A stretch of 64,000 nt of DNA from assembly GCF_019097855.1 (NCBI RefSeq), contig NZ_JAHRGL010000062.1:176112-240111 (forward strand). The letters run 5' to 3'. The notes under the pieces were generated by a model. That model worked only from the letters and a program-made list of their open reading frames with translations. It did no database searches and was not told the origin of the DNA. Source of the DNA: Geopseudomonas aromaticivorans. GTDB lineage: Bacteria; Pseudomonadota; Gammaproteobacteria; Pseudomonadales; Pseudomonadaceae. Positions 19,751 through 30,458 of this stretch are shown one piece after another; the first letter of the stretch is position 1, and each line of letters starts with the position of its first letter. The translations under genes were made by a program, and so were the position numbers.

Positions 19751-20653
19751 TCAGATGTCGCCGTAGCCCAGCGAGCGCAGGGCGCGTTCGTCGTCGGACC
19801 AGCCGCTCTTCACCTTGACCCACAGGTTGAGCATGACCTTGCTGCCGAACAGCTCTTCCATGTCGCGGCGGGCGTCCTGGCCGATGCGCTTGATGCGCTC
19901 GCCCTTGTCGCCGATGATGATCTTCTTCTGCCCGTCGCGCTCGACCAGGATCAGCGCGTGGATGTGCAGCACGCGGCCCTGCTGCTGGAACTGCTCGATC
20001 TCCACGGTGACCTGGTAGGGCACCTCGGCGCCCAGCTGGCGCATGACCTTCTCGCGGACCAGCTCGGCAGCGAGGAAGCGCGAGCTGCGGTCGGTCAGCT
20101 GGTCTTCCTCGAAGAAGTGCTCGCCTTCGGGCAGGTGCTTGGCCACCAGCGCCTCGAGGGTGTCGAGGCTCTGCCCGTGCAGCGCGGAGATCGGCACGAT
20201 CTCCGCGTTGGGCAGCTGCTCGGCCAGCCACTTGAGGTGCGGCAGCAGCTCGGCCTTGTCCTCGAGGCGGTCGATCTTGTTGACCACCAGCAGCAGCGGG
20301 CCCTCGACGAATTTGACCCGGTCGAGGACCATCTGATCCTCCTCGGTCCAGCGCGTACGGTCGACGACGAAGATCACCACGTCGACGTCCTTCAGCGCCG
20401 CGCTGGCGCTGCGGTTCATGTAGCGGTTGAGCGCCTTGTCGTTGTCCTTGTGCATGCCGGGGGTGTCGACGTAGATCGCCTGCACCGGCCCTTCGGTCTT
20501 GATACCGAGCAAGGTGTGCCGGGTGGTCTGCGGCTTGCGCGAGGTGATCGCCAGCTTCTGGCCGAGGATATGGTTGAGCAGGGTCGACTTGCCGACATTC
20601 GGCCGGCCGACGATGGCCACGTAGCCGCAACGGCTCGGCAGGGATTCAGTCAT
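19751..20653 (-). CDS. era: GTPase Era
   Basis: Essential GTPase that binds the 3' end of 16S rRNA during 30S subunit maturation. In the 300-residue protein the P-loop GRPNVGKST is at 16-24, switch II DTPGMH starts at D63 and NKID is at 125-128. The C-terminal KH domain has [14 protein letters not shown]. The start is ATG at 20653, overlapping the rnc stop by 8 bases (ATGACTGA); an ATG two codons earlier is also possible. Coupling of rnc and era is conserved across proteobacteria, as both act on rRNA. Confidence 0.97.
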   Translation of the reverse strand: MTESLPSRCGYVAIVGRPNVGKSTLLNHILGQKLAITSRKPQTTRHTLLGIKTEGPVQAIYVDTPGMHKDNDKALNRYMNRSASAALKDVDVVIFVVDRTRWTEEDQMVLDRVKFVEGPLLLVVNKIDRLEDKAELLPHLKWLAEQLPNAEIVPISALHGQSLDTLEALVAKHLPEGEHFFEEDQLTDRSSRFLAAELVREKVMRQLGAEVPYQVTVEIEQFQQQGRVLHIHALILVERDGQKKIIIGDKGERIKRIGQDARRDMEELFGSKVMLNLWVKVKSGWSDDERALRSLGYGDI

Positions 20654-21335
20654 TGCCATTCTCCACGCCCAGGGCCACCAGTGCTGCAGCCGCCGCCACC
20701 TGTTCGGCGATACGACGGCTAGCACCCTGGCCACGGGTCTTTTGATTGAGCAGGGCAATCTCGCATTCGACGAAGAAGGTCCGGCAATGCGGCTCACCCT
20801 GGATATCCACCACATCGTAGCGCGGCAGTTCACAGCCACGCGATTGCAGGAACTCCTGCAGGCGGGTTTTCGGATCCTTGTTGGTATCGACCAGGGTCAG
20901 CTCGTCGAAATAGGGTGCCAGCCAGGCCAGCACGCGATCGCGCGCCGCCTCCATGCCGGTGTCCAGATAGATGGCGCCGATCAGCGCCTCGGTGGCGTCG
21001 GCGAGGATCGATTCGCGGCGGAAACCGCCGCTCTTCAGCTCGCCGGAGCCCAGACGCAGGTATTCGCCGAGATCGAAGACCAGCGCCAGACGCGCCAGGG
21101 TCTCGCCCTTCACCAGCCGCGCACGCAGGCGTGACAACTGACCTTCGCGCGCCTGGGGAAAGCGCTTGAACAGCGCCTCGCCGACCACGAAGTTGAGGAT
21201 GGCATCGCCGAGGAACTCCAGCCGCTCGTTGTTGCGGCCGGCAAAGCTTCGGTGGGTCAGGGCCAGGACCATCAGTTCAGGGTCCTGGAATTTATAGCCG
21301 AGCCGACGCTCGAGTCGTTGCAGGGGATTACTCAC
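20646..21335 (-). CDS. rnc: Ribonuclease III
   Basis: Double-strand-specific endoribonuclease that processes rRNA precursors and many mRNAs. The 229-residue protein has the signature [13 protein letters not shown] (E40, D44) and the second metal cluster LADATEAL (D113, E116), followed by a double-stranded-RNA-binding domain (about 155-222) with KTRLQEFLQ and GASRRIAEQ. It overlaps the DUF4845 gene upstream by 4 bases and era downstream by 8, so the three are translated in a coupled way. Confidence 0.97.
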   Translation of the reverse strand: MSNPLQRLERRLGYKFQDPELMVLALTHRSFAGRNNERLEFLGDAILNFVVGEALFKRFPQAREGQLSRLRARLVKGETLARLALVFDLGEYLRLGSGELKSGGFRRESILADATEALIGAIYLDTGMEAARDRVLAWLAPYFDELTLVDTNKDPKTRLQEFLQSRGCELPRYDVVDIQGEPHCRTFFVECEIALLNQKTRGQGASRRIAEQVAAAAALVALGVENGND

Positions 21336-21706
21336 GGGGCACGGACACGGTATTCGCGGTCAAAGTGGACAACCAGGTCGAGGTTTTCGATCAGCGGCTC
21401 GCGCTTCTCGTATTTGAGGTGGGCGTAGAACTCATTGTTTTCCATGCGCACTTCCAGCGCCTTGCGCAGGTCGAGATCGATGCTATTGACCTGGTTGGCG
21501 CGACGCACATGCTCGTAAAACTCTGCAGGGGAGCGAATGTCCAGAGCCTTTTCGGCTTCAACACCAGTAATGGTTTTCTGCAGCGCGAAGAAGTCGAAAT
21601 AATGCGGCAGGACCTTGAAGGCCGTGCTGGCGAGGAAGCCCACCACGCACAATACAACCAGCCAGCTCAACATCGACAAGCCTTTCTGCGAACGTGCAAA
21701 TTTCAT
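21332..21706 (-). CDS. DUF4845 single-pass membrane protein
   Basis: A 124-residue protein with one N-terminal membrane helix (about residues 11-31, [17 protein letters not shown]) and a periplasmic remainder. It belongs to the DUF4845 family, found in Pseudomonas between lepB and rnc (PA0769 in P. aeruginosa). The N-terminus, a few charged residues followed by GLSMLSWL, resembles a type IV pilin leader, but no cleavage Gly-Phe/Met plus Glu+5 pattern is clear. Its function is unknown; constant linkage with signal peptidase suggests an envelope role. Confidence 0.85.
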   Translation of the reverse strand: MKFARSQKGLSMLSWLVVLCVVGFLASTAFKVLPHYFDFFALQKTITGVEAEKALDIRSPAEFYEHVRRANQVNSIDLDLRKALEVRMENNEFYAHLKYEKREPLIENLDLVVHFDREYRVRAP

Positions 21707-21737
21707 GATCGACCTCGTATCCGGGAGGATTCAACGC

Positions 21738-22592
21738 TCAATGGATCAGCCCGACCCGCGCGAACGTCGGCAGGTGGCTGAGCTTGGGCTCCGGCCAGCT
21801 CATCCACACGGCGAACGCCTTGCCGACGATGTTGCGGTCCGGAACCATGCCATGCAGCGCAAGCGGAATTGCCGGATCGTTCCAATAACGGCTGTCGTTG
21901 GAGTTGTCGCGGTTGTCGCCCATCATGAAGTAGTAGCCGGCCGGCACCACCCACTCACGGTCAGGTTCGATGCGGTAACGGCGCATTTCCTTGCGCACCT
22001 GATGCTCGACCTCGCCCAGCTTCTCGCTGAACAGGCGGGCACTGCCGAGGCTGCCGGGCTCGTCGCCGAGCAGCGTCTCGGCCACCGGCTGACCGTTGAC
22101 GAACAGACGCTTGTCGCTGCTGTAGCGCACATGATCGCCCGGCAGGCCGACCACGCGCTTGATGTAGTTCACGGCTGGATCGCTCGGGTAGCGGAACACC
22201 ATCACATCGCCGCGCTGCGGGTTGCCGACCTCGATCACCTTGCTGTCCAGCACCGGCAGACGGATGCCGTAGGAGAACTTGTTGACCAGGATGAAGTCGC
22301 CGACCTCGAGGGTCGGCTTCATCGAGCCCGACGGGATCTGGAACGGCTCGACCAGGAACGAGCGCAGCACCAGCACCAGCGCCAACACCGGGAAGAACGA
22401 CTTGCCGTACTCCACCATCACCGGCTCGCGCGCCAGCTTCTGCAGCACCTGCGGATCGACCTGACTCACGCTGCCCTGGTAGGCGGCGATGGCTGTACGT
22501 CGCCGCGGGGCGAGGAGCAGCAGGTCGATCAGCGCCAGCACGCCGCATACGGCGACGGCGATCACCAACAACAACGGAAAGTTCAGAGTCAT
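21738..22592 (-). CDS. lepB: Signal peptidase I
   Basis: Removes signal peptides from exported proteins at the outer face of the inner membrane. The 284-residue protein has two N-terminal membrane segments (about 4-26 and 65-82), then the Ser-Lys dyad: S90 in IPSGSM and K145 in YIKRVVG, the same residue numbers as in the E. coli enzyme. Conserved box E MGDNRDNSNDSR is present. It starts 5 bases after the lepA stop, the usual lepA-lepB pairing. Confidence 0.97.
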   Translation of the reverse strand: MTLNFPLLLVIAVAVCGVLALIDLLLLAPRRRTAIAAYQGSVSQVDPQVLQKLAREPVMVEYGKSFFPVLALVLVLRSFLVEPFQIPSGSMKPTLEVGDFILVNKFSYGIRLPVLDSKVIEVGNPQRGDVMVFRYPSDPAVNYIKRVVGLPGDHVRYSSDKRLFVNGQPVAETLLGDEPGSLGSARLFSEKLGEVEHQVRKEMRRYRIEPDREWVVPAGYYFMMGDNRDNSNDSRYWNDPAIPLALHGMVPDRNIVGKAFAVWMSWPEPKLSHLPTFARVGLIH

Positions 22593-22597
22593 GGGCC

Positions 22598-24397
<1,800 letters not shown>

Positions 24398-24517
24398 GGG
24401 CTCAACACTCAGGGAGCGCGGGCCGAGCCCGCCGAAAATAGCCAAGAAGTTTACCTGATCGCCCGAGCGGGGTCACCCACGCTTCGGTGGATGCCGACAG
24501 GAACACGCAGAAACGAC

Positions 24518-24542
24518 AAAGGGGCGAATTCCTCGCCCCTTT
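24518..24542 (-). terminator. Terminator of the algU-mucD operon
   Basis: A 10-bp perfect stem (AAAGGGGCGA at 24518-24527 with its complement at 24533-24542) and a 5-base loop, just past the mucD stop. On the minus strand the stem ends in TTT and is followed by GTCGTTT, as expected for an intrinsic terminator. Confidence 0.8.
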
Positions 24543-24560
24543 GCCTACCCGCGGCCGCCC

Positions 24561-25979
24561 TTACTCGGACAGCTTGAAGGTGATGAAGCTGGCGCGGCCC
24601 TGACGCAGCACGCGCATCGACACGCTGCGATTCTTCGGCAACGCCTCGGCCACCTTGCCGAAGGTCTTGGCCGAATCGATCGACTGGTTGTTCAAGTGGG
24701 TAATGACATCCCCCGGACGCAGGCCGATCAGCGCCGCCGGGCCATTCTGCACTTCGCGGATCAGCGCCCCGCCCTGCAGCTCGAGGGCCTGCTTCTGCTC
24801 CGCGGTGAGGTCGACCACCGCCACCCCCAGACGATTGCTGCTGCGCGCCGGTCCCTCTTCGGCCCCGGCAGCGGCGACATCATCCCCTTCCTCCGGCAGC
24901 GCGCCCACCGCCATACTCAGCTGCTTGCGGGCGCCTGCGCGCACCACGTCCAGCGTCACCTGGGTTCCCGGCTTGAGGTTGCCGACCAGGTGCGGCAGAT
25001 CGGCAGACACCACGATCGGCTTGCCGTCGAGCGACAGGATTACGTCCCCCACCTGCAGGCCACCCTTGGCACCCGGACTACCCTCCAGCACCTGGGCCAC
25101 CAGCGCGCCGGCCGGCTTGTCCAGCCCGAAGGTTTCCGCCAGATCCTTGCTGACTTCCTGAATCACCACCCCCAGCCAGCCACGGCTGACCTTGCCTTGC
25201 GCCTTGAGCTGGTCGGCGACGTTCATCGCCACATCGATCGGGATGGCGAACGACAGCCCCATGAAGCCGCCGGAGCGAGTGAAGATCTGCGAGTTGATAC
25301 CGACCACTTCGCCATCCAGGTTGAACAGCGGACCACCGGAGTTGCCGGGATTGATCGCCACGTCGGTCTGGATGAACGGCACATAGTTCTCGTCCGGCAG
25401 GCTGCGGCCCTTGGCGCTGACGATACCGGCGGTGACCGAGTGATCGAAGCCGAACGGCGAACCGATGGCTACCACCCACTCGCCCACTTTCAGCACCTCC
25501 GACTTGCCCAGCTTGACGGTCGGCAGGTTCTTGCCCTCGACCTTGAGCAGGGCCACGTCGGTGCGCGCGTCGGCGCCGATCAGCTTGGCCTGCAGTTCGC
25601 TGCGGTCGGACAGCCGCACGATGATCTCGTCGGCGTCGGCCACCACGTGATTGTTGGTCAGCACATAGCCGTCGGCCGAGATGATGAAGCCAGAGCCCAG
25701 TGATTGCGCCTCGCGCTTGCGCTGCTGCCCCGGCGGCATCTGCGGGATGCTGCGTTCGAAGAACTCGCGGAACATCGGCGGCAGACCTTCCAGGTCCGGC
25801 ATCTGCTGCATGCCGGCGGCCTGGGTCGGGATGGCCTGCCGGGTACTGATGTTCACCACCGCAGGCGAAGCCTGCTCGACCAGCTCGGTGAACTCGGGCA
25901 GCTGGGCATTGGCAACCAGCATCTGAGCCATCGCCAGCACGGCGACCAGTGCAATCGTGGTGCGTTTCAGGATACGCAT
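24561..25979 (-). CDS. mucD: Periplasmic serine protease MucD (DegP/HtrA family)
   Basis: HtrA-type protease and chaperone of the periplasm that clears misfolded proteins and keeps AlgU activity low. The 472-residue precursor has a signal peptide ending VANA before QLPEF, a chymotrypsin-like domain with catalytic triad H111 (TNNHVV), D141 (RTDVALL) and S214 (PGNSGGP), and two PDZ domains (about 265-360 and 385-470). The ATG at 25979 is chosen because it begins the signal peptide; the frame is open further upstream without homology. It follows mucC by 35 bases. Confidence 0.96.
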   Translation of the reverse strand: MRILKRTTIALVAVLAMAQMLVANAQLPEFTELVEQASPAVVNISTRQAIPTQAAGMQQMPDLEGLPPMFREFFERSIPQMPPGQQRKREAQSLGSGFIISADGYVLTNNHVVADADEIIVRLSDRSELQAKLIGADARTDVALLKVEGKNLPTVKLGKSEVLKVGEWVVAIGSPFGFDHSVTAGIVSAKGRSLPDENYVPFIQTDVAINPGNSGGPLFNLDGEVVGINSQIFTRSGGFMGLSFAIPIDVAMNVADQLKAQGKVSRGWLGVVIQEVSKDLAETFGLDKPAGALVAQVLEGSPGAKGGLQVGDVILSLDGKPIVVSADLPHLVGNLKPGTQVTLDVVRAGARKQLSMAVGALPEEGDDVAAAGAEEGPARSSNRLGVAVVDLTAEQKQALELQGGALIREVQNGPAALIGLRPGDVITHLNNQSIDSAKTFGKVAEALPKNRSVSMRVLRQGRASFITFKLSE

Positions 25980-26014
25980 GAATCTTGGACTCCCTTTGAG
26001 ATCGACAACGGAGA

Positions 26015-26479
26015 TCAACGGTCTTCCACAGGCATGGCGCAGACGGCCAGCTGCGCACGCAGAACCACTGGCTGCATGGCGGGATCGTCCACGCCCCGCC
26101 GACTGCACCCGCGCACCCGCCACCACACCGCGAAAAACCCGCCGAGGGCTAGCAGAATGACAAAAGCTTCAGGCAACGCCAACCATTGTGCCAGCATGGC
26201 GCCGGCAAACAGGCCCAGCAATGGCAGCAGGTAGACCTGCAGGGAACTGCGCAGCAGCAGATCCTCGCGAATGCCGATGACCACGCCGTCGCCGACAGCC
26301 AGCTGCAGATCGGTCAACGCCCGCACGTAACCACGACGCTGACCTACCCCCAGCTTCTCCATCAACCCCTGCCCGCAGCCGGCATTCGCCGAGCAGGCGG
26401 AACAGGTACTGCGGCGCAGGGTTTCCACCCACACCGCGCCCTCCTCGATCGAGACAACCCGCCCCGACTCCTCGATCAT
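26015..26479 (-). CDS. mucC: RseC/MucC-like membrane protein of the AlgU operon
   Basis: A 154-residue SoxR-reducer/RseC-family inner-membrane protein. The N-terminal cytoplasmic domain holds a four-Cys cluster, TCSACSANAGCGQG (about 25-38), and is followed by two membrane helices (about 86-106 and 109-127) and a charged tail. In P. aeruginosa MucC modulates AlgU activity and lies downstream of mucB. Here it starts only 11 bases after the mucA stop, so mucB, which normally sits between, is absent. The Cys motif may bind a metal or cluster. Confidence 0.9.
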   Translation of the reverse strand: MIEESGRVVSIEEGAVWVETLRRSTCSACSANAGCGQGLMEKLGVGQRRGYVRALTDLQLAVGDGVVIGIREDLLLRSSLQVYLLPLLGLFAGAMLAQWLALPEAFVILLALGGFFAVWWRVRGCSRRGVDDPAMQPVVLRAQLAVCAMPVEDR

Positions 26480-26490
26480 GCTGGCAACAC

Positions 26491-27063
26491 TCAGCGCGAT
26501 CCAGGCTGATCGACGGGCGCGGCCTCGACCTTGCGCGGTACTTCGCGCAGGATCTGTGCCTCGTCGACGGCCGGCTGCTGCGCCTGCTCCTCGCCGGCAG
26601 GTGCCGGGAAACTGGCCAGCACGGCCGGACCTTGCGGCGCACTCACCACCGGCAGCAACGGCTGCACCGGCGCTGCCGGCTGAGCCTGCTGGGCCAGCTG
26701 CGGCGCCATGCCGGCAGCATCGTCCTGGCTGTTGTAGAAGCGCACGCCGGCCAGCACGGCCAGGGTCACCGAAGCGGCCACCGCCAGACGACCGACCTGC
26801 TGCCACAGACTCTTGGCCTGAACGACCGGCGCCGGAGCCGGAGCCGCTTCGGCCGCGATGGCCGCGGACACCGCGGCGGCCAGATCCAGCCCCGGCATCA
26901 CGGTCTGCTTGTGCATCACCGAACGCGCCAGCTGGTAACGCCCCCAGCGCGCGCGCACCTCGGGATCCTCCCCGGTAGCCGCGAGCACGCGACGCAGCTC
27001 CAGCTCATCGGCTTCACCGTCCATCACGGCGGATACCGATTCCCCCAGGACTTCACGACTCAT
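26491..27063 (-). CDS. mucA: Anti-sigma factor MucA with divergent periplasmic tail
   Basis: Binds AlgU through its cytoplasmic N-terminus (MSREVLGESVSAVMDGEADE) and holds it at the membrane. It has one membrane helix at about 91-107 (GRLAVAASVTLAVLAGV). The periplasmic part keeps GPAVLA (145-150), the site at which AlgW cuts P. aeruginosa MucA. The remaining 40 residues are Gln/Pro/Ala/Glu-rich and show none of the conserved C-terminal segment (around WHEQRLPIYLRQH in P. aeruginosa) that binds MucB. This matches the missing mucB gene directly downstream. The ATG at 27063 has an AGAGAGGAA ribosome site; algU ends 30 bases upstream. Confidence 0.88.
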   Translation of the reverse strand: MSREVLGESVSAVMDGEADELELRRVLAATGEDPEVRARWGRYQLARSVMHKQTVMPGLDLAAAVSAAIAAEAAPAPAPVVQAKSLWQQVGRLAVAASVTLAVLAGVRFYNSQDDAAGMAPQLAQQAQPAAPVQPLLPVVSAPQGPAVLASFPAPAGEEQAQQPAVDEAQILREVPRKVEAAPVDQPGSR

Positions 27064-27093
27064 GGTATTCCTCTCTTGGCTTTCGCCGGGTTT

Positions 27094-27675
27094 TCAGCCC
27101 TCGTGCAGCAGCGGCTGCAAGGCCTTGTCGATCGCTTCACGCGCCCGGAAGATCCGCGAGCGCACCGTCCCCACCGGACACTGCATGGCAGTGGCAATTT
27201 CCTCGTAACTCAACCCCTCGAACTCGCGCAGGGTCAAGGCCGTGCGCAGATCCTCGGGCAACTGCTGAATCGTGCGGTGCACCGTGGCCTCGATCTCATC
27301 GCGCAGCAGCGCGCGCTCCGGTGTTTCGAGGTCCTTGAGGGCATGATCGCCTTCGAAGAACTCGGCATTCTCGGCGCTGACATCGCTGTCCGGCGGCCGC
27401 CGACCCCGCGCCACCAGATGGTTCTTCGCCGTGTTCACCGCAATGCGGTACAGCCAGGTGTAGAAAGCACTGTCACCACGGAAATTGCCCAGCGCCCGGT
27501 AAGCCTTGATGAAGGCTTCCTGCGCCACATCCTGGGCTTCCTGGGGATCGTGCACGAAGCGCACGATCAGCCCGAGTATCTTGTGCTGGTACTTGAGCAC
27601 CAGCAGATCGAACGCACGCTTGTCACCGCGCTGGACCCGCTCGACCAGCTGCTGATCCGATTCCTGGGTTTGCAT
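27094..27675 (-). CDS. algU: RNA polymerase sigma factor AlgU (sigma-22/RpoE)
   Basis: ECF sigma factor for envelope stress and alginate synthesis. The 193-residue protein has region 2 with KYQHKILGLIVRFV and FYTWLYRIAVNTAKNHL (the -10-binding part) and region 4 with LREFEGLSYEEIATAM and GTVRSRIFRAREAI (the -35-binding helix-turn-helix). It is near-identical by eye to P. aeruginosa AlgU. It is the first gene of algU-mucA-mucC-mucD, with a sigma-E-type promoter about 55 bases upstream indicating autoregulation. It is divergent from nadB. Confidence 0.97.
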   Translation of the reverse strand: MQTQESDQQLVERVQRGDKRAFDLLVLKYQHKILGLIVRFVHDPQEAQDVAQEAFIKAYRALGNFRGDSAFYTWLYRIAVNTAKNHLVARGRRPPDSDVSAENAEFFEGDHALKDLETPERALLRDEIEATVHRTIQQLPEDLRTALTLREFEGLSYEEIATAMQCPVGTVRSRIFRAREAIDKALQPLLHEG

Positions 27676-28002
27676 TCATGCTCCTCTGAACGTCCGCAGA
27701 GCCTTTGCGCGACCCAGTGAGCCCAACCTGCTTAATAGACTCGGGTCCTGCACAAAAGTTCGTGTCTGCGAACAGCTTTTCCCCGAGACCGCGGAGGCTG
27801 GGGTACGGAATTCGTGCCGGGTGCCGGTGCACCCTGCGGGGTTGAATCTGCACTGTAAAAAAGCGCATGGCAGGACGTGACACACCCGCTGATTGCCCTG
27901 CGGGCAACCTTGCTAAGAGCGCAGATATCCTTTCAAGTTCAGTTATATTGTGCCGCTTGCCCCTTCTATATACTAGGCACGACATTCAGCGGAACGGCGC
28001 CC
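27676..28002. other. algU-nadB divergent intergenic region
   Basis: A stretch of 327 bases without a gene. It holds the AlgU-type promoter reading left. On the nadB side a TATACT at 27969-27974 could be a -10 box, but the nearest -35-like hexamer (TTGTGC, 27948-27953) gives only a 15-base spacer, so I do not call it as a promoter. No conserved small ORF or RNA was recognised. Confidence 0.6.
27735..27761 (-). promoter_or_regulatory. AlgU-type (sigma-E) autoregulated promoter of algU
   Basis: On the minus strand GAACTT (27761 to 27756) is followed by exactly 16 bases and TCTAT (27739 to 27735). The AlgU consensus is GAACTT-N16/17-TCtgA; the -35 box is perfect and the -10 box close. Transcription would start near 27728, about 50 bases before the algU ATG. 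Confidence 0.75.
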
Positions 28003-29622
28003 ATGAGCCAACACTATCAGCACGACGTCCTCGTCATTGGCAGCGGCGGCGCAGGCCTGTCCCTGGCCCTCAACCTGCCAGCACACCTGCGGGTGGCCGT
28101 GCTGAGCAAGGGCGACCTTGCCGGCGGCTCCACCTACTGGGCGCAGGGCGGCGTAGCGGCGGTGCTGGACGACAGCGACAACGTCGAGTCGCACGTGCAG
28201 GACACCCTGACCGCTGGCGCCGGCCTGTGCCGCGAGGACGCCGTGCGCTTCACCGTCGAGCACAGCCGCGAGGCGATCCAGTGGCTGATCGACCAGGGCG
28301 TGCCCTTCACCCCCGACGAGGAACACCACGAGGGCGACCGCGGCTTCGCCTTCCACCTGACCCGCGAGGGCGGCCACAGCCACCGGCGCATCATCCATGC
28401 TGCCGACGCTACCGGCACGGCGATCTTCAACACCCTGCTGGCGCGGGCGCGACAATGTCCGAACATCGAGCTGCTCGAACAGCGCGTTGCGGTCGACCTG
28501 ATCACCGAGCGCAAGCTCGGCGGCAAGGGCCGGCGCTGCCTCGGCGCCTACGTGCTCAACCGCGCCAGCGGCGAGGTCGACACCTTCTGCGCCCGCTTCG
28601 TGATCCTCGCCACCGGCGGCGCGGCCAAGGTCTACCTGTACACCAGCAATCCGGACGGCACCTGCGGCGACGGCATCGCCATGGCCTGGCGCGCTGGCTG
28701 CCGGGTCGGCAACCTGGAGTTCAACCAGTTCCACCCGACCTGCCTGTACCACCCGCAGGCGAAGAACTTCCTGATCACCGAGGCGCTGCGCGGCGAAGGC
28801 GGCCTGCTCAAGCTGCCCAACGGCGAGCGCTTCATGGAACGCTTCGACCCGCGCGCCGAACTGGCGCCGCGCGACATCGTCGCCCGCGCCATCGACCACG
28901 AGATGAAACGCCTGGGCATCGACTGCGTGTACCTGGACATCAGCCACAAGCCGGCCGAGTTCATCAAGAACCACTTCCCCACCGTCTACGAGCGCTGCCT
29001 GCAATACGGCATCGACATCACCCGCCAGCCGATTCCGGTGGTGCCGGCCGCGCACTACACCTGCGGCGGCGTGGTGGTCGACAGCCGCGGCCACAGCGAC
29101 GTGCCCGGCCTGTACGCCATCGGCGAGACCAGCTTCACCGGCCTGCACGGCGCCAACCGGCTGGCCAGCAACTCGCTGCTGGAGTGCTTCGTCTATGCCC
29201 GCTCGGCGGCCGCCGACATCGTCAGCCAACTGGAGCGGGTGGCCATGCCGCAGCAGCTGCCGACCTGGGACGCCAGCCAGGTCACCGACTCCGACGAGGA
29301 CGTGATCATCGCGCACAACTGGGACGAGCTGCGGCGCTTCATGTGGGACTACGTCGGCATCGTGCGCACCAACAAGCGCCTGCAGCGCGCCCAGCACCGC
29401 GTACGCCTGCTGCTCAGTGAGATCGACGAGTTCTACAGCAACTACAAGGTCAGCCGCGACCTGATCGAGCTGAGAAACCTGGCCCAGGTCGCCGACCTGA
29501 TGATCCAGTCGGCCATGCTGCGCAAAGAGAGCCGCGGCCTGCACTTCACGCTGGACTATCCGGGGCAGCTGGCCAAGCCCGGCGACACCATCCTGGTCCC
29601 GCCGGGCTATTTGCCCAGCTGA
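28003..29622 (+). CDS. nadB: L-aspartate oxidase
   Basis: FAD enzyme that oxidises aspartate to iminoaspartate, the first step of NAD synthesis. In the 539-residue protein the dinucleotide-binding motif [13 protein letters not shown] is near the N-terminus, followed by [13 protein letters not shown]. The substrate region [14 protein letters not shown] and the active-site block [12 protein letters not shown] ... [15 protein letters not shown] come later. The ATG at 28003 is chosen because family members begin a few residues before the FAD motif. It is divergent from algU, and its 3' end overlaps the convergent ygfX by 16 bases. Confidence 0.96.
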   Translation: MSQHYQHDVLVIGSGGAGLSLALNLPAHLRVAVLSKGDLAGGSTYWAQGGVAAVLDDSDNVESHVQDTLTAGAGLCREDAVRFTVEHSREAIQWLIDQGVPFTPDEEHHEGDRGFAFHLTREGGHSHRRIIHAADATGTAIFNTLLARARQCPNIELLEQRVAVDLITERKLGGKGRRCLGAYVLNRASGEVDTFCARFVILATGGAAKVYLYTSNPDGTCGDGIAMAWRAGCRVGNLEFNQFHPTCLYHPQAKNFLITEALRGEGGLLKLPNGERFMERFDPRAELAPRDIVARAIDHEMKRLGIDCVYLDISHKPAEFIKNHFPTVYERCLQYGIDITRQPIPVVPAAHYTCGGVVVDSRGHSDVPGLYAIGETSFTGLHGANRLASNSLLECFVYARSAAADIVSQLERVAMPQQLPTWDASQVTDSDEDVIIAHNWDELRRFMWDYVGIVRTNKRLQRAQHRVRLLLSEIDEFYSNYKVSRDLIELRNLAQVADLMIQSAMLRKESRGLHFTLDYPGQLAKPGDTILVPPGYLPS

Positions 29623-30086
29623 TCGCCAGCACCCTCGTCGACCGCCGACCAGCGTCGGCGGCTGAACTTCAGGCGCACGCGCAGGCGACGGTGCCAGTCC
29701 CGCTCCAAGCTGTCGGCGGGAATGCACAGGCCGCGGGCGAACCACTGCCCCGGCCGGCGAAACTGCAGGATCACCGCCTGCGGCAAGGCCAGACTGCCCG
29801 GGAGCAACTGCACCGCCACCCAGCCCCCGGCAGCATTGCGCAGCTGCCAGCCCTGCCGATCATGGCGCAGGCCGGTGAATGCGGCAGGATGGGTCAGGAG
29901 CACGGCACGCGGCAAGGTCCACGCCGCATGCACCAGGCACAGCACAACGCCGGCGGCACGCACCCAGCCCGGCACGGCGGCGGTCGCCAGGGCCAGCAGG
30001 GCCAACCCCAGCGCCGCTAGATAGAGTGCCAGCAGGCGCCGCGACGGCCGCCAGTGGCACTCGAAGGGCTCACTTCGGCTGGACAC
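29607..30086 (-). CDS. ygfX: YgfX-family inner-membrane protein
   Basis: A 159-residue protein with two closely spaced N-terminal membrane helices (about 18-38 and 40-60) and a cytoplasmic C-terminal domain. It contains [26 protein letters not shown] and QFRRPGQW blocks typical of the YgfX (CptA) family. In E. coli YgfX sits behind sdhE (ygfY) and has been studied as the toxin-like partner interacting with FtsZ/MreB. The start is GTG at 30086, overlapping the sdhE 3' end by 17 bases, so the pair is translationally coupled. The last codons overlap the convergent nadB. Confidence 0.85.
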   Translation of the reverse strand: MSSRSEPFECHWRPSRRLLALYLAALGLALLALATAAVPGWVRAAGVVLCLVHAAWTLPRAVLLTHPAAFTGLRHDRQGWQLRNAAGGWVAVQLLPGSLALPQAVILQFRRPGQWFARGLCIPADSLERDWHRRLRVRLKFSRRRWSAVDEGAGDQLGK

Positions 30087-30327
30087 GATCCAGGATCAGT
30101 CGAATCATGCGGGCGTGATCCGGGCTCTCGGGCACGCTGTAGCCCATGAACCAGCTGAACAGATCCGGATCCTCGCACTTGAGCAGCTGGCGAAAGCGCT
30201 CCTGATCCGCCGCATCCAGTTGCGGAAAGGCCTCGTCGAGGAACGGCTTGAACAGCACGTCCAGCTCCAGCATGCCGCGCCGGCATTCCCACTGCAGTCG
30301 CTTCAGTTCGATATTTTCTTCGGTCAT
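30070..30327 (-). CDS. sdhE: FAD assembly factor SdhE
   Basis: Small helical protein that promotes covalent flavinylation of succinate dehydrogenase (and fumarate reductase) flavoprotein subunits. The 85 residues include the signature LQWECRRGMLELDVLF (RGxxE motif) and the LLKCEDPDLFSWFMG block. The ATG at 30327 has a GAGGAGG ribosome site just upstream; the open frame continues further without conservation. It is the first gene of an sdhE-ygfX pair, divergent from ygfZ. Confidence 0.95.
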   Translation of the reverse strand: MTEENIELKRLQWECRRGMLELDVLFKPFLDEAFPQLDAADQERFRQLLKCEDPDLFSWFMGYSVPESPDHARMIRLILDRVQPK

Positions 30328-30339
30328 CTCGGCCTCCTC

Positions 30340-30375
30340 GGCATCGACCGGCATTATAACGAGGCATCGACCGGC
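30340..30375. repeat. Direct repeat flanking a -10-like box upstream of sdhE
   Basis: The 13-mer GGCATCGACCGGC occurs at 30340-30352 and again at 30363-30375, 23 bases apart (about two helical turns). On the minus strand the gap between the copies contains TATAAT (30358 to 30353), 25 bases before the sdhE ATG. The arrangement could be an operator or a small local duplication; the -35 region is weak (CTGGCG). Confidence 0.5.
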
Positions 30376-30458
30376 CGCCAGCCTTACCCCTGCGGCTGAC
30401 AAGCGCCGGCAGGCAGCTCTATCATGGCCACCCCGACCCCGTTCCGGCGACCGACACG

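Noticed and set aside
27948-27974. Sigma-70 promoter for nadB (TTGTGC / TATACT)
   Set aside because: The spacer is only 15 bases and the -35 box is poor, so it was not called.
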